In this document: positions 1 to 5,740 of the stretch, one piece after another
How the letters are laid out: each line of letters opens with the position of its first letter
Position numbering within the stretch: the stretch's first letter is position 1
Source of the DNA: Lachnospiraceae bacterium
GTDB taxonomy: Bacteria; Bacillota; Clostridia; Lachnospirales; Lachnospiraceae
Assembly (NCBI GenBank): GCA_029071325.1
Contig: JAIEAP010000018.1
Coordinates: 1 to 35,973 of the forward strand
Direction of reading: 5' to 3'
Length of the DNA stretch: 35,973 nt
Translations under genes and position numbers: made by a program
Notes under the pieces: generated by a model
Told to the model about the DNA's origin: nothing
The model's database searches: none
What the model saw: only the letters and a program-made list of their open reading frames with translations

Positions 1-512
1 ATTACAAGAATGTTCTTGTTCCTTGCATACTTTGGCAGCCTCGGGCGGCTGTTCATGGTGAGCCGTTCCGTCTGTGTCAGAGGTATATTGTTCTCAAACA
101 CGGAATCCATGTATGGCGCAATGTCTTTTGCATTTCCCCACCTTGCGGAGCCGTACTCTGCACCCTGCCGGAATTTTTTGGCGTTCTTAACTTTAAAATA
201 CACCGCAAGCCTGAACGCAATGCCGCATCCGGCTCCGATAAGTAAGTCTTTCGGATGAAAACTCGGCAGCGGGTTCCGGAATAAGCTGTCCAGAGCGTCC
301 ATGAATGCCATCATTTTTGCAAAAGCGTCCTGCCCCGGCGATACCCGCCACAGCCATGCCAGTTTGTCAAAGAAATATCCGGCAAGGATATACGGCACAT
401 TCATAAGGAACAGTTTCTTTTTGTCAATGCCGTCCGCCTTTTCCTTCAGGCTCATGGGGATGGATTTCAGGTCTTTTGCTATCCCTTTCATAATAACGCT
501 GCCTTTGCTCAT
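1..512 (-). CDS. VirD4/TraG-type conjugal coupling protein, N-terminal part (runs off window)
   Basis: The first 170 residues of a type IV coupling protein are visible; the gene continues past base 1. Such proteins are membrane ATPases that deliver the relaxase-DNA complex to the conjugation channel. Hydrophobic segments lie at about residues 34-56 and 88-106. They are followed by the family stretch EYGSARWGNAKDI (119-131) and, at the cut, KYARNKNILVI (161-171), the strand that normally leads into the Walker A motif, which itself lies outside the window. The ATG at 512 overlaps the pcfB stop (ATGA), so the two are probably translationally coupled. This pairing matches pcfB-pcfC of pCF10-type systems. 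Confidence 0.9.
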   Translation of the reverse strand, partial: MSKGSVIMKGIAKDLKSIPMSLKEKADGIDKKKLFLMNVPYILAGYFFDKLAWLWRVSPGQDAFAKMMAFMDALDSLFRNPLPSFHPKDLLIGAGCGIAFRLAVYFKVKNAKKFRQGAEYGSARWGNAKDIAPYMDSVFENNIPLTQTERLTMNSRPRLPKYARNKNILV

Positions 513-997
513 AAGCTCCGCCCCCTGTCCTTTTCTTTGTCCTTTTCCAGGCTCCTCTCCTTGTTTTTATTCTGCGCCGCTTCTTTGAACCGCTTCAGTT
601 TCTCCCTTACGGAAGTTTTCTGTTTCTTCTTCTCGTTTCCGTAGACAAATTCCTTGAACGCCTGCGATACCACTTCGGCATCCTTCCCCTTGAAAAACAC
701 CACATATTTCGGGGGTTCGGCTGTTTTGTCCTTCTTCACGGCAAAATCAATATTGTACTTCCGGGCCGTTCGCTCGAATGATTTGATGTTTCCGTCTGTT
801 ATTTCGATAGAAGATACGCCCGCGCCCTCCCCGATGAGTTTTTTCACAGAGGTTTTGCCATGCGTTCCATGCCCGTTCCGGTTTTTCTGCCTGCGGTGAT
901 CCAGATACATCTTCATTGCCGCTTTCAGGGTGTTTGCATCCAGTCTGGCGGTCTTAATCACAAGGGCAATCGTTTTCTGTGTCACTTCCTCCTGCAT
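509..997 (-). CDS. pcfB: PcfB family protein (DUF3801), conjugation accessory factor
   Basis: This 162-residue protein starts at an ATG with a clear AGGAGG 5 bases upstream. The N-terminal ~110 residues resemble the PcfB/DUF3801 family, including the segment VVFFKGKDAEVVSQAFKEFV (100-119). The C-terminal ~45 residues are a very basic, Lys/Glu/Arg-rich tail that looks disordered or helical. PcfB-type genes sit directly upstream of the VirD4 coupling protein in Gram-positive conjugation loci, exactly as here, with a 4-base overlap. The role is taken to be assistance in substrate docking at the coupling protein. Family assignment rests on recognition and context, not on a search. Confidence 0.85.
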   Translation of the reverse strand: MQEEVTQKTIALVIKTARLDANTLKAAMKMYLDHRRQKNRNGHGTHGKTSVKKLIGEGAGVSSIEITDGNIKSFERTARKYNIDFAVKKDKTAEPPKYVVFFKGKDAEVVSQAFKEFVYGNEKKKQKTSVREKLKRFKEAAQNKNKERSLEKDKEKDRGRSL

Positions 998-1033
998 AAG
1001 CGCCTCCTGATATTTTTCTGGTAAACTCGCTCA

Positions 1034-1093
1034 CTACGGTGGAATCCCCCGGCAGATGATGTCACGGACAATCCATTCAAAATAATTTCCCAT
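1034..1093 (-). CDS. Possible 19-residue leader peptide upstream of pcfB
   Basis: A short reading frame encodes MGNYFEWIVRDIICRGIPP and stops 36 bases before pcfB. A purine-rich GAAGGGAG sequence lies about 8 bases before its ATG. It occupies the otherwise empty 143-base gap between pcfB and the upstream gene, just after an inverted repeat at 1111-1135. It could be a translated leader, a remnant of a longer gene, or chance. No family is recognised. Confidence 0.25.
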   Translation of the reverse strand: MGNYFEWIVRDIICRGIPP

Positions 1094-1110
1094 TTTTAAA
1101 TCTCCCTTCC

Positions 1111-1135
1111 ACTTCTGGTCACACTGTCCAGAAGT
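1111..1135. repeat. Perfect 8-bp inverted repeat between an unknown gene and pcfB
   Basis: The arms ACTTCTGG (1111-1118) and CCAGAAGT (1128-1135) are perfectly complementary around a 9-base loop, immediately after the stop codon of the gene at 1141. In the minus-strand transcript no U-tract follows the hairpin, so it is a poor terminator in that direction. It may be a transcript-end or processing hairpin, or a protein-binding dyad. Confidence 0.5.
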
Positions 1136-1140
1136 TTGTT

Positions 1141-1563
1141 TTACATACACTCCAAAATGTAACGCTCATATTCCCTTAATTCTTTTCCCGCATCCAAACC
1201 GTAGGAAAGATTGATATTGTCAAACCCATGCAGCGTGCCGGACACCAGGAAGTCCCGGTACAGCCTGCCAAAATCAGCGGCAAACTTTCCTATGACTTGT
1301 TCAAAATTGTCACCCTCCCGGTACTGGTAATAGATTTTTTCCTCTCCCGTTGTTTCCAGCATATCCATCAACTGGTACGACAGTTCCCCGGTCTGCTTTA
1401 CGGAAATTTTTATCAGGTTGCCGTTTTTCCTCAGCTTGAAATAGGAGCTATGGAACTTTGATGTAACCGTGATATTGGGATTTTCCCTTGTTTCCGCACA
1501 GACTTCCGCCAGTCTGCGCAGCAGCTCCGTTGTCGCCTTACTTTGAAATTCTCTTTTTTTCAT
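1141..1563 (-). CDS. Unknown small protein of the mobile element
   Basis: This gene encodes 140 residues from the ATG at 1563, beginning MKKREFQSKATTELL. A GGAAA-type ribosome binding site lies upstream. The frame can be extended 15 codons to a TTG at 1608, but that start falls directly after a hairpin with a U-rich tail and is less likely. The protein is soluble in appearance, with mixed charged and aromatic residues and no membrane segment or catalytic motif that I recognise. It sits between the candidate oriT/terminator region and pcfB, which suggests a role in the element's life cycle. I cannot assign a function. Confidence 0.65.
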   Translation of the reverse strand: MKKREFQSKATTELLRRLAEVCAETRENPNITVTSKFHSSYFKLRKNGNLIKISVKQTGELSYQLMDMLETTGEEKIYYQYREGDNFEQVIGKFAADFGRLYRDFLVSGTLHGFDNINLSYGLDAGKELREYERYILECM

Positions 1564-1605
1564 TACATATAATTTCCTTTCCGTTTCCCGGCATAATGCC
1601 CGAAA

Positions 1606-1650
1606 CAATAAAATAAGGGCAGCTATAAATCCTGAGACTTATAACTGCCC
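1606..1650 (-). terminator. Hairpin with U-rich tail, candidate rho-independent terminator
   Basis: The arms GGGCAGCTATAA (1617-1628) and TTATAACTGCCC (1639-1650) pair over 12 positions with one mismatch and a 10-base loop. In the minus-strand transcript the hairpin is followed by UUAUUUUAUUG. This fits an intrinsic terminator or attenuator separating the repA-side genes from the gene at 1141-1563. Confidence 0.6.
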
Positions 1651-1683
1651 TGACGCTGTTCTCCTGTTATGCTTTTTTTTAGA

Positions 1684-1760
1684 CAGGGGTCTTCCACCCC
1701 CGTACCCCTGGAACCCTCGCCGGAACTGTGATTGAGAAGATAATCACACTTCCGGCGAGG
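1684..1760. other. oriT: Nested inverted repeats: candidate origin of transfer (oriT)
   Basis: Two dyads lie side by side in a non-coding stretch. The larger has 19-base arms at 1715-1733 and 1742-1760, with 18 of 19 positions complementary and an 8-base loop. The smaller has 7-base arms CAGGGGT (1684-1690) and ACCCCTG (1704-1710) around a loop containing CCACCCCCGT. A large dyad next to a C-rich CCCCCGTACCCC tract is the kind of layout seen at oriT sites of MOBP-type Gram-positive systems, and pcfB/traG lie nearby. A replication or regulatory dyad is the main alternative. No nick site can be proven from sequence alone. Confidence 0.4.
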
Positions 1761-1792
1761 CTCATATGTGCCGCCCGCCGCTCCATGTCTGG

Positions 1793-2038
1793 TCATTTTT
1801 TCTTCCATTCCTGCCCCGTTTTCGGATCACGGTATGTAATCCATACCAGCTCATAGCCGAAAAGTTCCATGAATCTCCGGACGTATCTTACAAGGTTTTT
1901 CATTGTCTCCTTATGCAGCGCCGCCCTTTCCCGCTCACGCATAATCTGCTCCCTCTGCGCGTTTACACAAGCCCTGCCTGCCGTATGGTCCGCATACCCT
2001 TCCGCATTGCGGCTTAATGTATTTTTATTGTCCTGCAT
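1793..2038 (-). CDS. Unknown small charged protein of the mobile element
   Basis: This encodes 81 residues starting MQDNKNTLSRNAEGYADHTA. The ATG at 2038 was chosen because AGGAGG lies about 8 bases upstream; the earlier ATG at 2044 and the longer frame to 2095 place the start too near or before that site. The middle is rich in Arg/Glu and probably helical (residues 27-55). The end is FGYELVWITYRDPKTGQEWKKK-like, with a compact aromatic strand pattern. It overlaps the 3' end of repA by 14 bases, so translation is probably coupled. No family is recognised. Confidence 0.65.
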   Translation of the reverse strand: MQDNKNTLSRNAEGYADHTAGRACVNAQREQIMRERERAALHKETMKNLVRYVRRFMELFGYELVWITYRDPKTGQEWKKK

Positions 2039-3176
2039 TTCCATTCCCTCCTTCCGCAAGTCTTTTTTCCTCCCATCCGCCGCCGTACATGTCATGCTGC
2101 ACTTCCTGCTGGTAATAATGCCCCATCGTGGAAGGCGCGTTATAAAGGGCAGTCAGCAGATATGCCCGGATATTCGTGATCTTGGTTACGGTGTCTCTCA
2201 TTCGCCCCATGACATACCCCACATGGCTGTTGTTCAGTTTCAGGAAGCGGGATTTCACAAGCCCATAGGGATAGTCCTCCCCGTTAATGCGGATCACGCT
2301 GCGCTTCACGCACACAATGTCACATACCGTCTCATAGATTTCCTCAAACATCTCCCTGTCATTTGGCCCGTCATACTTCATGTGGTAGTCATATTCCAGA
2401 TTTTCACGGATAAGAGCCATGTATGCATCCGCATCATCAGTCCCGTCAATCGCATCCATCATTCCATTCCCTGATTGATTGATAGGATTGATCTGACTCA
2501 TCTCAGTATAATTCTGGTTGTTATGGTTAATATTGTTATAATTAGGGGCAAAATCCTTTACTTCTTGCGGTTCAGGCATTTTACTTCCAGAGGTAAAAAC
2601 TGTTTCCCTCCGCAGGTCAGTTTCTTTTCCCCCTTGAAGTTCAGGTGTTTTACTTCCAGAAGTAAAATTTCTTTCCTTCTGGAAGTCAGTTTCTTTTACC
2701 TCTGGAAGTTCAGTTTCCTTACCTCTGGAAGTAAAACCGCTTTCCTTCTTTAAGTTAAAATCTTTTACTTCTGCGGAAGCGTCAGTTTCCCCCTGCCGTT
2801 TTTCTTTTTCCGAAGCAAAATTTTTAACATAGATAATGTCCGGCTTTCCAAGTCCCCGCCGTTTTTTCTCTATCAGTCCTATGCCCTTGTCACTGTCCAG
2901 CTCGCGGATAATCTTTATGCACGTCGGCTTGGAACAGCCTAAATCTTCCATGATATTTTCAATCGAATAAATTATGTATGCCCTGTTTTCTTTATCAATC
3001 CAGCCGTTTTTCATGGACATCGCCATACGGTCAAGCATCAGCCCATACAGGAGCTTGGCATCGCTGCTAAGCCCCTTGAAACGCCCGTCTTTAATCAGCA
3101 GGCGCGGGACACGGTAAAAAGAAAACTGCTCTGCCTCAACGCCATAGTAATAATCAAATTTCAATGGCTCTCCCAT
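2025..3176 (-). CDS. repA: RepA_N family replication initiator (RepA_N + DUF6017)
   Basis: This 383-residue protein initiates replication of the element. The N-terminal ~120 residues show the RepA_N winged-helix pattern: FYRVPRLLIKD, then GLSSDAKLLYGLMLDRM, then an HTH-like segment CSKPTCIKIIRELD and KPDIIYVKNF. Residues 136-204 are three imperfect 23-residue repeats. The C-terminal ~150 residues match the DUF6017 region found at the end of these initiators (LEYDYHMKYDGPN... VKSRFLKLN... NIRAYLLTALYNAP). A GGGGGG-rich ribosome site precedes the ATG. It follows parB by 15 bases. In known RepA_N replicons the origin is embedded in the gene, which the DNA repeats here would fit. Confidence 0.93.
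   Translation of the reverse strand: MGEPLKFDYYYGVEAEQFSFYRVPRLLIKDGRFKGLSSDAKLLYGLMLDRMAMSMKNGWIDKENRAYIIYSIENIMEDLGCSKPTCIKIIRELDSDKGIGLIEKKRRGLGKPDIIYVKNFASEKEKRQGETDASAEVKDFNLKKESGFTSRGKETELPEVKETDFQKERNFTSGSKTPELQGGKETDLRRETVFTSGSKMPEPQEVKDFAPNYNNINHNNQNYTEMSQINPINQSGNGMMDAIDGTDDADAYMALIRENLEYDYHMKYDGPNDREMFEEIYETVCDIVCVKRSVIRINGEDYPYGLVKSRFLKLNNSHVGYVMGRMRDTVTKITNIRAYLLTALYNAPSTMGHYYQQEVQHDMYGGGWEEKRLAEGGNGNAGQ
2565..2771. repeat. Three 69-bp direct repeats inside repA, candidate embedded replication origin
   Basis: Three imperfect 69-bp units encode residues 136-158, 159-181 and 182-204 of RepA. Each carries a short dyad built from TTTTACTTC and its complement. The best copy is the palindrome TTTTACTTCCAGAAGTAAAA at 2648-2667, with variants at 2579-2598, 2694-2710, 2719-2736 and 2763-2780. 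RepA_N plasmids are known to hold their origin as repeats within the initiator gene, so this is the best oriV candidate. A simple protein linker repeat is the alternative. Confidence 0.65.
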
Positions 3177-3191
3177 TTTACCGCCCCCCTG

Positions 3192-4076
3192 CTACTTTTT
3201 CACGCCTTGTGCGGCGTTCCATTCCTCCAGAAGCCGGAGGATCACCTGCTCTATGTCATCACTGGAATAATCGTCAGGGAAATATCTGCTGATCTTTTCC
3301 CCTTTGATCGTGACTTTCCTCTCCTTGGTTTTTTCCTCCGACAATAACACCCTTACCATTGGAAGTGTAAGTTCGCCGTTTTTTCCATGCTCTTTCAGTT
3401 TTGCCGATTGGGATGCGGTCACGGTAACACTGGTCTCTTCCAGAACTGTAAGCACCCACTGCTGTTCTTCTTCCGTCAGGAAGGAAATGTCCACGCCCTG
3501 CAGTAGCCCGATTTTTTTCCTGTCCACCATTTCAAGCAGGCCGTCTATGAGCCTTGCAAGCCAGACATACCGTTGCACTGTCTTCGCGCTTTCCCCTGCG
3601 GCTTCCCCCACTTCACCGAGGGAGCTGCCGCCCCTGCTGCCCTGATGCTTCACGGCTTCATATTTCATGGCGTAGGCTTTTGCCTTTTCGCTTGGCAGGA
3701 TGTCCTCTCTCTGGATGTTGGAATCCACCATAATTACCGTGGCTTCATCATCCGTGTAGTTCCTTACAATGACGGGCATGGTGGAAAGTCCCGCCAGCTC
3801 GCATCCCCTTTTCCTGCGGTGTCCGGCGATGATTTCATAACCGCCCTCTGCCCTCGGTCTTGCAATGCCGGGCACAAGCACCCCGTATCTGCCGATACTC
3901 TCTGCCGTCTCCTCCATCTTTTCATCATCGAGGACACGGAACGGATGGTTCTTAAAGGTATGCAGTTCTTCCAGCTTTGCATCTACCACCTGCTCTGCAT
4001 CCGCCGCCCCGCCGAACAAATCGTTAAAACTGCTCATCTTGATTTTGCCCGCACTGCCTGCTTTATTACTACTCAT
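3192..4076 (-). CDS. parB: ParB-like partition protein
   Basis: This 294-residue DNA-binding partner of ParA likely binds a centromere site and, as in the family, may act as a CTP-dependent clamp. The ParB/Spo0J nuclease-like domain spans about residues 35-130. It includes LHTFKNHPFRVLDDEKM, VLVPGIARP, the GHRRKRG box and IMVDSNIQREDILPSEKA. A helix-turn-helix follows at about 150-175 (GEVGEAAGESAKTVQRYVWLARL). The ATG at 4076 lies inside the parA stop region (ATGAGTAG), with GGGGAGG about 9 bases upstream. The TTG six bases earlier is less likely. The overlap with parA indicates coupled expression. Confidence 0.93.
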   Translation of the reverse strand: MSSNKAGSAGKIKMSSFNDLFGGAADAEQVVDAKLEELHTFKNHPFRVLDDEKMEETAESIGRYGVLVPGIARPRAEGGYEIIAGHRRKRGCELAGLSTMPVIVRNYTDDEATVIMVDSNIQREDILPSEKAKAYAMKYEAVKHQGSRGGSSLGEVGEAAGESAKTVQRYVWLARLIDGLLEMVDRKKIGLLQGVDISFLTEEEQQWVLTVLEETSVTVTASQSAKLKEHGKNGELTLPMVRVLLSEEKTKERKVTIKGEKISRYFPDDYSSDDIEQVILRLLEEWNAAQGVKK

Positions 4077-4851
4077 CCGCAAGCACCTCCCCTGTCAGGG
4101 ACTGGTAGGCGTCTGCCACTTTGCCCTTCGGGTCATGCTTATAAATGCTGACTCCCTCTGCTGAAATCTCCGCAGCCCTTACAGACATGGGTATGCTGTT
4201 CTTAAATATCCTCACTGCCTGCCCGTAATTCTCTACCAGAAGCGCAGTTATGTCCCTTGCGTAATTTGTCCGCGCATCCACCATAGTCAGCAGTATTCCC
4301 GCAATCTTTAATGCCGGGTTAATCTGCCGTTTTACCTTTCCAATCGTCTTGATGAGCTGCTCTAACCCTTTCACTGGCAGATAAGCCGCCTGCACTGGAA
4401 TCAGTATGCTGTCCGCACAGGCAAGGGCGTTTATGGTAATCATGCCAAGCGACGGCATACAGTCAATCAGGATATAATCGTATCTTTCCTTTATCTGCCC
4501 TATGTAGGTGCGCAGAACCAGCTCCCTGCTCATGACATTCACAAGTGAAACCTCCAGACCGGACAGTTCTATGTTCCCCGGCATTAGATCAATTCCCTCG
4601 TCATGTTTTAGGATGCCATAATCCGGCTCTATTTCTTCATCGTTGATAACCTTTTCCAGTACATTCGCCAGAGTGACTTCCAGCTTGTCCGGCTCCGTAA
4701 AACCCAGACTTGCCGTCAGGCTCCCCTGCGCGTCTGCATCTATCAGCAGGACTTTCTTGCCCTGCTTTGCCAGCCCTATCCCTAAGTTGCTTGTGGTTGT
4801 TGTCTTTCCGACTCCGCCTTTCTGATTTGCTACTGCTATAATTTTACACAT
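4069..4851 (-). CDS. parA: ParA/Soj-type partition ATPase
   Basis: This 260-residue Walker-type ATPase works with ParB to segregate the element. The deviant Walker A motif KGGVGKTT is at residues 11-18, and LLIDADAQGS (about 35-44) and YILIDCMPSLGMI follow in the expected order. There is no N-terminal DNA-binding domain, so it is a short Soj/type Ib-like form. A GGAGG lies 10 bases before the ATG. It is 18 bases from the upstream DUF3970-like gene and overlaps parB, giving a compact partition operon that continues into repA. Confidence 0.95.
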   Translation of the reverse strand: MCKIIAVANQKGGVGKTTTTSNLGIGLAKQGKKVLLIDADAQGSLTASLGFTEPDKLEVTLANVLEKVINDEEIEPDYGILKHDEGIDLMPGNIELSGLEVSLVNVMSRELVLRTYIGQIKERYDYILIDCMPSLGMITINALACADSILIPVQAAYLPVKGLEQLIKTIGKVKRQINPALKIAGILLTMVDARTNYARDITALLVENYGQAVRIFKNSIPMSVRAAEISAEGVSIYKHDPKGKVADAYQSLTGEVLADE

Positions 4852-4868
4852 GGTCTTTATTCCTCCGT

Positions 4869-5051
4869 TTATTTAGATTTTTGTTTCATGTTTGCTTTCT
4901 GCACTTCCACATAAGCCCGGTAATACCTATTCGTACCTTTGTTCCGGTACAGCTCCGAAAACTCCGTCACGGTCAATCTTGACTGCCTTTTCAGAAGTTT
5001 CCCGAACCACTTAATATCATTCTTTGTCCCCATTAACCGGATTTTCAGCAT
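4869..5051 (-). CDS. DUF3970-like small protein
   Basis: This encodes 60 residues starting MLKIRLMGTKNDIKWFGKLL. The segments KIRLMGTK near the start and YYRAYVEVQ near the end are typical of DUF3970-type proteins, which are short, single-domain and of unknown function. The ATG at 5051 was chosen over the longer frame because GGAGGAG lies about 8 bases before it. It overlaps the 3' end of the upstream frame by 35 bases and precedes parA by 17 bases, so it is probably the first intact gene of the partition operon. Confidence 0.75.
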   Translation of the reverse strand: MLKIRLMGTKNDIKWFGKLLKRQSRLTVTEFSELYRNKGTNRYYRAYVEVQKANMKQKSK

Positions 5052-5431
5052 TTTTTCTCTCCTCCATCTCTGCAAGGATTTCAGGGGCAGACTTCTGTTT
5101 CTGGCAATACTTTGGATAACGGAGCTTGACAACCCTTGCGCTTCCGCTCGTCTGCCAGCCTTCATGCAGGCACTCTGTTTTGATGCGCCCGGTTTTCATA
5201 TCATAAATACGGCTGAAATGCTTCCTCGTATCCCCTGAAATGCCGAGAATGTAAATCAAAGCCTTATGATAACAGTCCTGATTCTTTGCCTGCTTTAATT
5301 TTTCATAATACATGATTCTAAAAAGTTTTTTGACTTTTCAGAATATACCCTTTTTCATGTTCCTCATTTGCAAAAACCATGTGTTTGTTTTTGGCGCTCT
5401 GCGCCTCTGCTCTTAACGCTGTGTTTGTCAT
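5017..5431 (-). pseudogene. DUF6075-like gene, apparently interrupted by a ~40-bp hairpin insertion
   Basis: Two frames together look like one protein. The 5' frame (5318-5431, 37 codons, good AGGAGG) reads ...HMVFANEEHEK and then runs into a stop. The 3' frame (from 5313) starts MYYEKLKQAKNQDCYHKALI and continues to ENPVNGDKE. From memory of DUF6075-type ICE proteins, EEHEKFYYEKL would be continuous. Here about 40 bases (5311-5350) with a 12-bp hairpin separate the halves and shift the frame. The 3' part may also lack an internal segment after SGSARVV. The downstream frame could still be translated as a shortened protein. Function is unknown. Confidence 0.55.
5311..5350. repeat. Short hairpin insertion within the DUF6075-like gene
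   Basis: The arms ATTCTAAAAAGT (5316-5327) and ACTTTTCAGAAT (5334-5345) pair over 12 positions with one G-U-type mismatch and a 6-base T-rich loop. The segment separates two halves of what appears to be a single reading frame and its length is not a multiple of three. It may be a tiny insertion, a recombination scar, or a regulatory hairpin with the downstream ATG as the true start. Confidence 0.45.
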
Positions 5432-5502
5432 AGTCCATAACCTCCTAATAAAATTTGTTGTTATATGAAGGATTAGAGAAAAAGGTTTTAAGGAACTGAC
5501 AT

Positions 5503-5572
5503 AAATTGAGTAAACTTCGCCGAAGATTGTGAATACTCATTTTACTCAATTTGTGACTTGAGTATTACTCAA
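5503..5572. promoter_or_regulatory. TTGAGTA dyad cluster, candidate operator or centromere
   Basis: The heptamer TTGAGTA occurs on both strands as two dyads. AAATTGAGTAAA (5503-5514) pairs exactly with TTTACTCAATTT (5541-5552), and TTGAGTATTACTCAA (5558-5572) is a compact palindrome with 6-base arms. A partial copy, TACTCAT, lies at 5534-5540. The cluster is just upstream of the partition genes, a usual place for a ParB-binding site or an autoregulatory operator. It does not resemble the chromosomal parS consensus. Confidence 0.5.
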
Positions 5573-5640
5573 CTTGAAGTGATTTTAGACGGTTTTTAAC
5601 GGTAAAAGGCGGTATTTTCGCCATGACCGCCCCGGAATAC

Positions 5641-5704
5641 AAAAAGGCTCCGGAAACCCTCATAACCACTTGAAAATGCATGATTACAAGGCTTCCAGAG
5701 CCTT
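5641..5704 (-). terminator. Terminator downstream of tsf, likely next to the element junction
   Basis: In the minus-strand transcript AAGGCTCTGGAA (from 5704) pairs with TTCCGGAGCCTT (to 5644) at 11 of 12 positions, followed by a run of five U's. The loop is long (37 bases). The first arm can also form a small hairpin of its own, AAGGCT with AGCCTT (5688-5704). Such a long loop between terminator arms could reflect recombination at this site. Confidence 0.6.
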
Positions 5705-5740
5705 ATATTTTTATTTCATTGTTTCAGATGCAAACTTCGC

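Larger units (their letters stand above)
1..5690. mobile_element. End segment of an integrated conjugative/plasmid-like element (RepA_N-ParAB-PcfB-TraG module)
   Basis: All genes from about 5.43 kb down to base 1 belong to replication, partition or conjugation families: ParA, ParB, a RepA_N initiator, PcfB and a VirD4/TraG coupling protein. They directly follow the housekeeping gene tsf in the same orientation. This set and order is known from Tn1549-like ICEs and related plasmids of Lachnospiraceae. The element continues past base 1. Its chromosomal boundary must lie between the parA-side dyad cluster (about 5.5 kb) and the tsf stop at 5741, most likely in or next to the tsf terminator at 5641-5704. 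No integrase, excisionase or relaxase is visible, so the exact att site and the integrative nature are inferred. Confidence 0.8.
5432..5740. other. Gene-free stretch between tsf and the element's first gene
   Basis: This 309-base stretch has no convincing gene. From the tsf side it holds the terminator (5641-5704), a GGCGGT...ACCGCC dyad (5608-5631), a cluster of TTGAGTA boxes (5503-5572), the small dyad CTTCGCCGAAG (5515-5525), and the AGGAGG ribosome site of the broken DUF6075-like gene. I could not find a good sigma-A promoter pair in it. The chromosome/element junction most likely falls here. Confidence 0.6.

Noticed and set aside
1564-1608. TTG start at 1608 for the unknown gene ending at 1141
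   Set aside because: It lies within the U-rich tail of the upstream terminator and has no ribosome site; the ATG at 1563 is better placed.
1623-1808. 61-codon minus-strand frame starting MEEKMTRHG, overlapping the preceding stop
   Set aside because: It runs straight through the large dyad, the smaller dyad and the terminator hairpin, and its composition looks like translated non-coding DNA. It is left out as a gene, although the ATGA-type overlap keeps a small chance that it is real.
2565-2771. CRISPR array
   Set aside because: The 69-bp repeats are contiguous, in frame within repA, and have no spacers.
5503-5572. Classical parS site
   Set aside because: The boxes are TTGAGTA dyads and do not resemble the TGTTTCACGTGAAACA consensus.
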